A DNA stretch of 64,000 nucleotides, taken from positions 26,217,964 through 26,281,963 of the forward strand of contig OX638370.1 of the NCBI GenBank assembly GCA_951812925.1, read 5' to 3'. A program made the translations under genes and the position numbers. The notes below the pieces were generated by a model. That model searched no databases. It was not told the DNA's origin and worked only from the letters and a program-made list of their open reading frames with translations. The stretch comes from Calliopum simillimum. Lineage: Eukaryota > Arthropoda > Insecta > Diptera > Lauxaniidae. Positions 13,601-25,600 of the stretch are shown piece by piece (position 1 is the first letter of the stretch; each line of letters opens with the position of its first letter).

Positions 13601-16600
13601 AAAGACTAAAAAGCAGTATTGGTCTTGATGATCATCGTGAGCAAGACCAAGACCAAGACCATAGCAGTCTTGGTCTTGCAATGATATCAGCGTCTTGGGC
13701 TCGAAAAATAAGCAAGACCAAGACCAAGAATCAAGACCAAGACCAAGAATCAAGACCAAGACCAATTTTGCTCATCACTACATCAAGTCGTCGGGTTAAA
13801 ACTACAACTAGACATCTACATTTTTGATGATTTGAGTTAAGTATACAGAAACATGATGAAAATACGGTTCTATACTTGAGTCTAGTCGGTTTAATGAAAT
13901 GTAGTCCCCATCTACAATAATTTTATATAAAAAATAAAAAGCAGAAAACTTCAAAATTCCATACAAAAAACGAATTTTAAAAAACTTTAAACGCTTTTTT
14001 CTCAAAACTTGAAAAACATAGATGTCTACTAGTTGGTACTTATTTACACCAAAGAAATACTTTTGATTCCCTGGAGACGCAATTCCAATCAATTTTATCC
14101 ATAAAAATTTAAGCCTTCAAAACACATACTTTCTCAAATACACGCATTTCACCGAATTCACGTACCTTTACAAACTCACGAACTTTCTCGAATTCTTGTG
14201 TTTTACCAAAAATTATATACTTTACCCAATTCAAGTTTATACCAAATTTCACGTACTTTGCCAAATTTAGAAATTTTGCCAAATTCATATGCTGTAAGTA
14301 CTAAATACACTTATTCTCTCAAATTTACGTATTTTACCGAATTCTCTAACTTTCTCAACTTCAGCAATTTCACCAAATTCATGTGCCTTACCAATTTCAT
14401 TTACTTCCTTAATTTCACGTACCTTACAAAATTTATGCACTTTTTCAAAGTCACGTACCTTAGCGATTTCACGTGGTGGTGCACCTAACTTAAATTCACG
14501 TGAATTGGAAGCTACATAATTTTGTAGAACCTACTTATACTGTACGGAGTTCTTACTTTCAAGAAAACTCGTACAGTAGAAATCACGTACGCAATTCGAT
14601 AGCTGTAATATGAAAATTGGTGAATGAACTTATGCGGTTTTGGCTCATTTCAATATTAAATTTTTAGCAAATATATTATGCAACGAATATCATTTTTCTA
14701 TCTCATTTTTTTTTTTTTTTTTTTTCTTTTTTTTTGCTAAAAACAATTTTTGACAATGTTCCAAGATTTTTGTTTATTTTGTATTTAACAAACAATTTCA
14801 TACATTTATATTAATATTGCAAAATAAATTATTTGTTTATCGAAATAAAAAGAAATTAAAAAATGCATATATGCGCCTTATATCACTTTTTAGTGGTGAT
14901 CTCTTTTTTAAATATTTCATGCTAAAAACACCTACGAAAAATAAAAGAAAAAATAAAAAATTTTAAAAATCTTTAAACTTAAAATTTTAACTTTAAAATG
15001 TATTAAAAATGTTGTGGTAAAGAAACACTAACATAATTACAAAAACAAAGCAAATGCATAAAGAAAAAACAAAAAAAAAATATTTATTACAAGGCTGGTT
15101 TTCATTGTTAGTTTCATTGATCACCACAATCAAATCATCAGACGAATTTGCCGACATCCAAAAGAACTCGACAAGAATACACAGAACCAAAACGACCACA
15201 TGAAATAGAAGAAAAGTAAAAAGATATCACTATAGTTTTCATCCAAAAAGAAAGCCTAAATAAGAAACCATAATAATCAGGCATGTTCTGAAATCCGATT
15301 CACTTCGGAATCGGAATGAAAGCAATCTTCAAAAGCTCTGCATTGCGACAAATAATATGGAATCGGATTTGTGTTTCAGCAAACAAAATTTACTTATGGT
15401 TCCTATTCAATTTACCGAAACATAAATCCGATTTGGTGTTAATTATAGAAATGCGGAGCTCTTAAAGATTGCTTTGATTCCGATTCCGAAGTGAATCGGA
15501 TTTCAGAACATGCCAGATTAAGAAGAAATCTCATTTTTTTTAATACGATTTAGTCTTGAAACCATGTTTTCAATCTATTAAAAATTTTGTGGATATCATC
15601 TTAATTTTATGAGAAATCTTCTTGAAAAACAATGAGATTTTTTCTTAGTATTATAAAATTTTCATATAACACTGTTCGATAAAAAAAAACACATGAGAAA
15701 ATCCAAAAAACTCTTAAAGTAGACGTTAGAAAAAAATACCCGTGTCTCGTGGTTTTTCCCCAGCACGTCACATTTTTTTTTAATCGATTTTTGAAGTTTT
15801 TTTTTCCACTGTATATGAAAAAACAAAAATACCGTGTTAAATCGATGAATTTAACTATATGATCCTTACTTCTGAGGTATATCTTGTGTTGAGCAAACTT
15901 ATGCAGGATATTGCGGGAAATATTTTTGTAGAAAATTTTAACCCTGTACAACCCCCACATGTGGGTCATTTTTGCCCTTTTCTTAAAAAGATACAAAAAT
16001 GACACCTAAAACAAGGGAAAATTGAGTCAGTATGTACTACAGAAATATTTGCTATACAATTTCACCACTAGTGACTCAACACTAAAAAAGCAAAATTTTA
16101 TCCCGAAAGCAAAAAAATCGTTAAAATCAGTAAACAGTTCTAACTATAAATATTTTCCAAATTTCGCCCCACCGTAAAACTCTAAAACTACATTTTGGAC
16201 AAAACTCGTTCTCACAAGATCATAACAAAATCACACAACGATAATTTTCCTAGGATTCATTAATCTATTATATCCTGTTTTATGGGTCTTTTTGACCCCT
16301 TTTTCTAAAAACTGAGCCACAATGGGTTAAAAAAATTTGCATAAATATCCTACCAAAAATTTCATTTCGAGTTACCAAAGACGAAAAATTCTTAAAACTT
16401 AAGGTAAGCGCGTCAGGGATGTAATTAATATGCAATGTGAAAAGTCCTAATTGATTTTAACGATTTTTTATACCTTACACCCAGGGTATATTCACTTTGT
16501 CCTTCCGTTTGTAACGCAGAGAAGGAGGCGTGGCAGATATAGAAAAGTATATATATTCTTGATCAGCGTCACCTCCTGAGTCGATATAGCCATGTCCGTC

Positions 16601-19600
16601 TGTCTGGCTGGCTGGCTGGCTGTGTGTTGAAATACACTTTTTGGGAAAACTGAGCAAGATAATTCAATGAAATTTGGTACACTACCTCCGCCGTCAAAGA
16701 TAGCTCGAGGGATTGAAAATGAGCGAAATCGGTCAACGGACACGCCTACCGCCCATACAAAAAATATATTCAAAATGCAATTTTAGGAGTATTTTTCACG
16801 ACAATACAACCAAAATACGCATAAATTCTAAGAATTGTAAGCGCAAGCCCTGAGAAAAAACTGAACAAATTCAGACAGGAGGGCATGGCACCTCCCATAC
16901 AAGCAAAAGCTTCAAAACGCTATGCTGAAAGCGTTTTTTGAGATATTCGAATCAAATTCGACTTAGACACTAAGTATCATAAATGAAAGCTCTCAACAAA
17001 AATTGGGTGAAATCGGACAAGGGGGCGTGGCACCTCCAATATAAGCAAAAGTTTCAAAATGCTATACTGAAAGAGTTTTTTGAGATAATCAATCCAAACT
17101 TCACTCAAATACTAAAGACTATAAATGCACACTCAAAGCTAAAACTAGACGAACTCGGACAAGAGGGCGTGGCACCTCCCATATAAGCAAAAGCTTCAAA
17201 ACGCTATACTCAAAATGTTTTTCACTCAGACACTAAAAACTATAAATCCAAGCTCTGGACAAAAACTGGGTGAACACGGACAAGAGAGCGTAGCACCTCC
17301 CATATGAGCAAAATTTTAAAAATACTGCAGTGTAGGGTATTTAATATTTGGCCAGGCGAAATTTTACACCCTTACTAGTTTGGTTTCGGGTTTAAATTTC
17401 GACCTTTACGTGTTTAAAGATTAGTAGTGAAATTTTGTAGCAAATATTTCTGTAGTACATACTGACTCAATATTTCCCTGTTTTAGGTGTCATTTTTGTA
17501 ACTTTTTAAGAAAAGAGTGAAAATGACCCATATGTGAGGGTTAAAAAGGGTTAATATTATATACAAAAATATTCCCCGCAATATCTTGCATAAGTTTGTT
17601 CAACACAAGATACACCTCAGATCTAAGGATCATATAGTTAAATTCATCGATTTAACACAAGAATGCGGTATTTTTGGTTTTTTCATGTGCAGTGGATAAA
17701 AAAACTTCAAAAATCGATTAAAAAAAATGTGACGTGCTGAAGAAAAACCACGAGAAACGGGTATTTTTTTTTTTTTTAACGTCTACTTTAAGAATTTTTT
17801 GGATTTCTAATGTGTTTTAAAAAAAGTTCGAAATTGTCAAACTGTGTAATAGGTTATTTTAAGAAGATTTCTATATGGTTTTGAAGTGACTTTCTTTTTG
17901 GATGAATACATTAGAGATATCTTCTTACTTTTCTTCTATTTTATGCGATCAAAATTCGGCCACCAGATTTTCCGTACGCGTCTTAAACACTTTTTAATGT
18001 ATAATTGCAGCATGTTTGATAACGATCAATCATATTTCTGCAAAAAATTAAATGCAGCACATCAATTTCCACCGGCCGAAAGAGACTTATTTTTGACAGT
18101 AAATGTCATAAACGAGAAAATTAAAATTGTTTCTTGCTTTTCTTCTTAATACTTTCTTCCATTTGCTTTTGTTTTTATTGACTTTTAATGTCAATTGTCA
18201 AAGTTAAGGGGTGCCACTTAATCGAAAAAAGTCATTGGTAGCGCTGCTGAGATTTATACGAAGATTTAAAATAAATCTCGTCAAAACTAGATTTATTTTT
18301 GTATGGTAAATTACGTGATTTACAAAGCGATTTAAAGCTAAATCTCGAAATAGACGTAAATCACCTCATACATATAACTTAGTATTGGTGAGCTAGAAGA
18401 CAACAAAAATATTTTTTAATCATTTGCACTAAAAACTACTTATCGCCTGGCCTACTTTTAACTAAAAAATAACTTTTTTTTTCTTCAATGCAATAGTGAA
18501 CACATGATTATTGTTTTTAGTTACTTCTCTTCTTCATGGTGGCATGTTATGATAACTTTCTATTCGAATTTATTAAAAAAAAAAAAAAACTATCAAGTTT
18601 TTGTTACCGTTATCTGTCAAAGTTCATCACCCACTCGACAGCAACCGATCAAAGCACATGCTATCAATTAAAAGCAATTGAGTGATCACTCATTTCGTGT
18701 TGTGTCTATGGATGTTGCTTGTGGTTCTTAAGCCACCCTCATAAGGTGGAGTGTTTTCACAAACGCAATATCTACACATGTCGTATGTGACAAGTGCTTT
18801 ATGAATGATTTTGCGCCTTTGACAAATGGATTTACTTATTTGACTTATTTGTCAATTTGTCTATTGTTTTTTTGATAATTACTTGGAGTGTCGCAGTAAA
18901 TTGCAATTTTATAAAAAATTTACTGTAGGGGCAATTCATGCGTTGTTGCGCACAGCCCTTGCGAAAGTTTGACATTTGTTCAACAATAATGTTCACGCGT
19001 TAGTGTCAAATTTTTGCATCAATGCGTGAATACACTGATTATGAGACTTAATGAAAGCGCAATTTGAATATTTTGAATGGAACCTTTTATATACGTAATT
19101 TTCAACTACCAAGCGGTATGAAGTCAACTCTTGCTCGTACACTGAGAAAAGAGTATGTTTCCATCAAAGAATTATATTTGATTGAACATTTTAGAAAATA
19201 TTTGTTAATAATTAACAAATTTCGGTAAATATTAATGTGCCTTTAATTGGACCTTGAAATATTGTCGATTGAGCCAAAACTGATATCGGTTTGATGGAAT
19301 GCCATATATTTGCTTTAACTTAAAAAAAAAACCTTGTCTGGGATTCGAATGCAATCTAAAAAAAAAAAAATAATTAAAAAAAAATCTTTCTTGTCTGGGA
19401 TTTGAACCTACTCCCCCAGGTTATAACTCAAACATCTTATACATTGAGCTAACTCTATCTGCTTTAATTATAAACAAAAAGTCATACAAAAAATTCAACA
19501 AGTATTGAAAAATTTCAAAAACATACTGACATTATTTTCAAAACATTATTTTCAAAAGTTACAAAAAACAATCAATACTTGTTAAATTTTGTGTTTGACT

Positions 19601-22600
19601 TTTTGTTTAAAATAAATTCAAAATAACAATCACTACAAATGTAGATAGAGTTAGCTCAATGTATAAGACGTTTGACTCATATCCTGTGGGTCTATGTTCG
19701 AATCCGAGACAAGAACGTTTTTTTTTTTAAATAAATTATTTTATTTTTTACGTCACTTTGATTGACTTTTTGATTTGATATAACTTTTTCGTATTTCAAT
19801 TTGTATATGTAGAACATCTATAGTTATAATATAGTTCTGATTGTTAAGCTGTAAGATTCAGTAATTTACATTCGGTCATTGCGTCCTGAGGTTTAAAGAA
19901 TTCAATACGCGCGGCATAGTTCCAATTCGCTATACATGGATTCCCTCTTACGATTGCAATGAACCAAGGTTACAAATGTAGCTGGTAAATATATGGTAGC
20001 ATCTAACAAAGAACAAAAAAAGCCCCGGGAATAAGAGTTCAATCCCCACCCAGATGTGATTTTTTTTGTGTTTTTTTTTTTTGTTTTTTTTTTTTTGCAA
20101 CTTGGCGAGTGCATTCAAATTTCAGAGAAGAGTTTTATTTTTAATTTATAACAAATATTATATTTTATGATGTCGCCGTGATCCTAGCAAATATTGCCAT
20201 ATTAGTTTCTAATTAATAAAAAGATTAATAATAATAAAGGTCTGAATTCAAAAAAATAAATGTCTTTATATGCAAACATATATTTGGTAATTATTAACAT
20301 ATATACGATTGAACCAATAAAATTGCTCAAATATGCCACTCATTAAATGATATCAAATATTCGATTCGCCTATATCAAATATATTATTTGTTAATTATTA
20401 CCAAATTTTGATGTATGTAATCATACTGTTTTCTCAGTGTACTATAAAACACTTTTTTATATGAAAATAATAAAATATACAAATAAATCTATTTAAAAGT
20501 GGATCTTAAATTTACCTTAAGATTAAGCGAGAAAACAATGAAAACAAATATTAAGGTAAATAAGTGCAGACAAAATTTAATTAAGAAAATTCAAAGAAAC
20601 TTTTAGAGCAAATACAAATAAGGGAGGTTAAGTTAATTCATAAAAGTACACATTAGAAAACACCAATTTCTAGTTATTTGTTTATATTTTCTTTCTTTTA
20701 TCTTTGGTCTTTTTATTTATTTTTTATTTTTTTCCTTACAGAACTGACGAATATAGCAAATTTATGCCAAATATGGTGCAATACCAAATTGTGCCAATAA
20801 CTGATAAGGAACTTTATCAGTGCAAACCTTTGTCAACACCAGCACCACTGAGTAAGGGTACATCAAGCAGCGATCAGGCGGCATATAAGCGTGGTATTTT
20901 TCATCAGGTATGTTGTACATCCAAAAATAAATATTAAGATAAGACTTAATAAGTGTACAGATTGCTTAATTAGATAAAAACATGTGTTTCCTTATTTGTG
21001 TCTGCAAATGCCTAGACAAACATTTTAATCCGGCACTCGAAACATTTTGTTGTGGATGATATTGGTATCTACTTTTTCTGTCAATTTTGTTTAATGTTAG
21101 ATAAATTGCTAAACTTATTGCATGTCATGCTTTTAACCTTAATTTTGTATAATACATAGTTTGACGTCATGGGTATATGTAGCAGTACTTTGACGAAGGG
21201 GGAAAATCTGGCACAAAGTTGAACTGAACACAAACATTTGATTTAAATATTTCCAGTTTGATTAGTTGGATTTTTGAGATGCTCCTCAAAAAAAGGCACC
21301 TTATCTTCACAAAATCAAAAACATTAGCCATGTTCACGATCCGGTGCAAAGGGTCTTGCATCATAGCATTTGTAAATAAGTGTTGAAAAATTTTGCTATA
21401 CAACAACAAAATATATAGGATTGAATTTGCATTTACATTTACATTTTCTATACTAAAAACCTATAGCATAAAAATATCATGTCATTTTTCAAATAAATAT
21501 TTTTTGTTTATGCTCTCTTTCTCTTTGCTCATACGATTATCTCAGAGAAATAAATTTTTTCGTAGCTTGCAATGTTTACACTTTTAATATTGCTCACAAT
21601 CAAGTGGAAATTAATGCTATTTTGCTATTTTGCAAGTCTAAATGCTCCGGATCGGGAACACGGCTATTGTTTTTTGTATTTTTCGAAAAAACATATTATT
21701 TTGAATAAAATGACACCTCGAAAATTCGAAAAATTTACCGAACTATGGCGTTCGTAAAATTAAATGCAATGAAGTTCAGAGTTTGTCAACTTTTAAGAAG
21801 CGAGTTAAGAAACGAAGAGCTTATTTTCTAATAGGATTTTTTTATAAATTTCATATCTGTACATAAAATCTATCTTTAATTTGCAGTTTTATTGCTATAC
21901 TGAAAAAATATGTGCTTGAAATTCAGTAAAAGTTGGAGAAGTGAAACTTATATATAAAAAGTAGGCGTTACACTTATCTGGTTGCGCCCACTCTTTTATC
22001 ACTGTTTAGTATTCACTAGAATTTGCATTGTAGCCAAAATTCGACCATATCAATTTCACTTTAAAAAGACTACCCATCTCCATATCAAATTTCATGAAAA
22101 TTTATGCAGAGGTTAGGCTATGGGAGCTTTTTTTTCATTTGCTGGCGTGGCACTGCCCACTTTAAAGCATAAGAATCATATTATCGTTTATTAGTTCTAA
22201 CCCTGTCTTCATATCAAATTTCATAAAAATCTATGCAGAAGTTAAGCCACGAGAGTCTTTTTTCCATTTAAGGGCGTGGCACTGCCCACTTTAAAACACA
22301 AGAGCCATATTATCTTTCCTTAGTGCTAGCCTTATCTTCATATCAAATTTTATAAAAATCTAAGCAGTGGTTTAGTCATGAAAGCGTTTTTTTTTTATTT
22401 ATGGGATGGCACCTCCCATTTAAAAACATTATGATCATACTATCGTTCCTTAGTGTTAACTTCATCTCAATAATAAATTTTATAGAAATCGATGCTGCGG
22501 TTTATTAGTGAGACCGTTTTTTCCATTTCGGGGTGTGGTACCGCCCTCTTTTCAAAATCCTATGCACTGTTTCTACTTACAATCTTTCCAACTAAAAAAT

Positions 22601-25600
22601 TTTGGCATAGAAATAGGGAAAGAATCGATTTCGTTTGCCTCTTTATATATACTAGAATCGCCCAGTGGTCAAAATTCGACTACACATGTATCAAATAATT
22701 TTGGTACTTTTTGGACACTTTTAGTACTTTTATTTTGCTATTTTGTACGAAATAGAAATGCTCATTTATCATCCCTGGTAATACTCAAGCGAAATATGAA
22801 CAAAACATATGCTTTTTGTCTTTCTCTTTGTGCTTTATCCTTTTTTCAGCTCAGTGGTCAAAATTCGACTACACATGTATCAAATAATTTTGGTACTTTT
22901 TGGACACTTTTAGTACTTTTATTTTGCTATTTTGTACGAAATAGAAATGCTCATTTATCATCCCTGGTAATACTCAAGCGAAATATGAACAAAACATATG
23001 CTTTTTGTCTTTCTCTTTGTGCTTTATCCTTTTTTCAGCTCAGTGGTCAAAATTCGACTACACATGTATCAAATAATTTTGGTACTTTTTGGACACTTTT
23101 AGTACTTTTATTTTGCTATTTTGTACGAAATAGAAATGCTCATTTATCATCCCTGGTAATACTCAAGCGAAATATGAACAAAACATATGCTTTTTGTCTT
23201 TCTCTTTGTGCTTTATCCTTTTTTCAGCTCTGTGTGACCGTGTATTTTGTTGTTGTCAATATTGACAAATTTATATTTAATTTTACCTGGCTAACAGTCA
23301 AAATATTAACTTAATTTTAACTTTGTGCACATCTACATACAAATACCTTTCTAATGGTATGTTATTTAAATTCGTACTCCATTTCTAACATTGTAAAAGG
23401 ATCGACAAGTTTTTGTCTTGCGTATTAATATATTAATATAAGTATATATATATGGATGCTCGGCGTGTACTTAACAACATTCATCAAAATAGCTTTTATA
23501 GTTTTGGAGATATAACGTGTTAAAATATTTAACAATTACAAAGTGGGCGTGGGACTTTTCTTCATCCGCCCACTTTTTGAGCAATGCATGTTCGATTTCA
23601 ACCGTATACTTAGGTTTACTTATTTTTTACTTTCCTTAGAAGATCTATAAAACTATCAATTAACCCATTTCGCCCAAAAAAAAGAAGTGGCAAGATTTCA
23701 ATTTGGAAAAGCATATCATTTTACTCAGGACACTTAGGACTATTGATTTCAGTAAAAAAAGGGTACCCTACGTCGTCCCATTAAGATATCTTGTTTGAAC
23801 ACCGTTTAGGGTGAAATTTCAAAAATACGTTTTTTGCGGGTATTTTAGCTCAAAAACAATAGGAGTTTTATTTTAGGTTTCACTCATAATTTTTTATAAA
23901 TTGATTCTAGACAAAAAATTTGATATATCATACGACTCATTCCGAGCATTTTTGAGATCGTAATAAAATAAAAACCGCATCAACCGGAGATTTTTGCATA
24001 AATCGCCATTGAGCGAGCTCTAAATGACCTTTGAAAAAATTTAATAAATCTCTTTTTGACACCCTCTTTCAGATTTGTGTGTAAAAGTGGAATTTTCGTA
24101 AAAAAATTATTTTTGCATCAGTCTAATCGATATATTAAATCTCAAATGCTAAAAAAATTCGTTAACCCTTTCGAACCGGCTGGGACAATATATCCCAAAA
24201 ATTTTTGAATAAATTCTTTTGAATAATATAACTCGGTTATTAACGACACTTTAATTGAATGAATTAATAAAATTAATGCAATTTTTAGTAACCACTGCTT
24301 TTTCTTATAACCACTCCAAGGACATTGTATCCCGAAAATTCGAATTGAAGTTTAGACCAGAAGGGCCTCTGGCGGTGAAAATTTGAATTTGAAGACGGTC
24401 AAACATTTTACTTAAATTTAGTTTCTAAGATTAACCAATCACAAATATTGTGTACCCCACAGTTTTCTTCCGGGTCGAAAGGGTTAAGTTTAAAAAAATA
24501 GCGAAATGCCAAAAATATTTTAAAAACCCGAAAACAAAACTTACTCATACTCAGTTAAAAATTTCTAACGAGGTACACCCTAACAAATATACAATTTTCG
24601 TCTGTCGTACACCGCCGCTGCAGTGCTTCGGTTCTTTAAATTAACCAACCAACTTTCAAGCATTTTGTCTTCAGATATTTGCTCATTCTCAAACGCTCAT
24701 TAACACGCCACTCCGCTAATGATGGAATTTCCGATTACTCAGCTGCTTTTTCTAAATGCGCTCTCTTTAAAATGAAACAAAGCGCTCTTTAATATGTACC
24801 ATAAAGCTCAACGGAAACCAAGTTGGTCAAATCAAACAAAAAGCTTGCTCTTTCACATATGTTACCAAAGTTTTGCAAAAATACGCATTGGTAACAGCAT
24901 ATATCCCATATGGTCTAGTGGCTAGGATATCTGGCTTTCACCCAGAAGGCCCGGGTTCGATTCCCGGTATGGGAAGTACTTTTTTGTTATACTATTTTTT
25001 TTTTATTTTTAATTTTTTTTAATGAAAACCTGAAATTTAATTAATAAGGTTAATTATGTTTATGTTATCAATAGAGCACTTTTACCAGGCCCAAAACATT
25101 ATGGTCAACAACGCAGGTGACAAAATTCGTGCGAATAACAACAACAGACAGACAGACAAAACAATTTAGCCAAAATTTTTGCATGAATGAATTAAGTGGC
25201 TAAATGGTGAAACAAATTAAAATGCAATTAACGTTATATTGATGTTTTGTTTAATATTTTTATTTTTTTTTTCGATAAAAACAAAACCAAATTATGTCAA
25301 AATACCTTGGTATACTCGGTATGGGCATGGAAAGGGCTGTGCAAAAAAAAATGAGTTGCTATTCACACTTTTGAACCTCGACTTTATTGAATTTAAATTT
25401 AACGTATCTACTATCATATTATGGTGCAGTATCAGTTGTAATAGTAAAGCAATTTGGATTGAATTTTTAGCTGATTTCATTAAAGCTTTTGATTGAGTTT
25501 GAGTTTGCTGTCTTAGTTGCTGAGCTTTTTAAAATGCAACACCACTTCTTTTAAAAAGATAGAAATTGGGTATAAAACCCTTTTTTTTGGTATTTCTAAT

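Larger units (their letters stand above)
19140..20439. mobile_element. 1.3-kb TA-flanked element with three tRNA-like modules
   Basis: Ends CACTGAGAAAAGAGTATG and (inverted) CACTGAGAAAACAGTATG, between TA dinucleotides (19138-19139, 20440-20441). The left ~400 bp is partly the reverse complement of the right side, so it is foldback-like. tRNA-like modules at 19391-19462 (-), 19641-19713 (+) and ~19975-20060 (+) are listed separately. No transposase. Confidence 0.65.
1645..20741 (+). other. transporter intron 1 (19.1 kb), repeat-filled
   Basis: Donor GTAAAT at 1645 and a pyrimidine-rich acceptor ending ACAG at 20741. No host exon was recognised inside. Contents are listed separately. Stretches with nothing I can name: 1660-2580, 3540-4130, 4860-5370, 5570-6470, 9750-10090, 10260-10990, 11050-11500, 11830-12480, 13800-14100, 14510-15270, 18380-19130, 20445-20700. 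Confidence 0.6.

Noticed and set aside
14198..14488. 96-codon frame with Y/F-T-K-F periodicity
   Set aside because: Follows from a ~20-bp minisatellite; no other sign of coding.
17886..18149. 87-codon frame starting MTFFLDEYIRD
   Set aside because: Overlaps a degenerate MITE at its 3' end and shows no recognisable protein motif.
22508..23314. 268-codon open frame with three 63-residue repeats
   Set aside because: Explained by a 189-bp tandem repeat lacking stops; composition is that of translated AT-rich intron DNA, and there is no Kozak context or homology.
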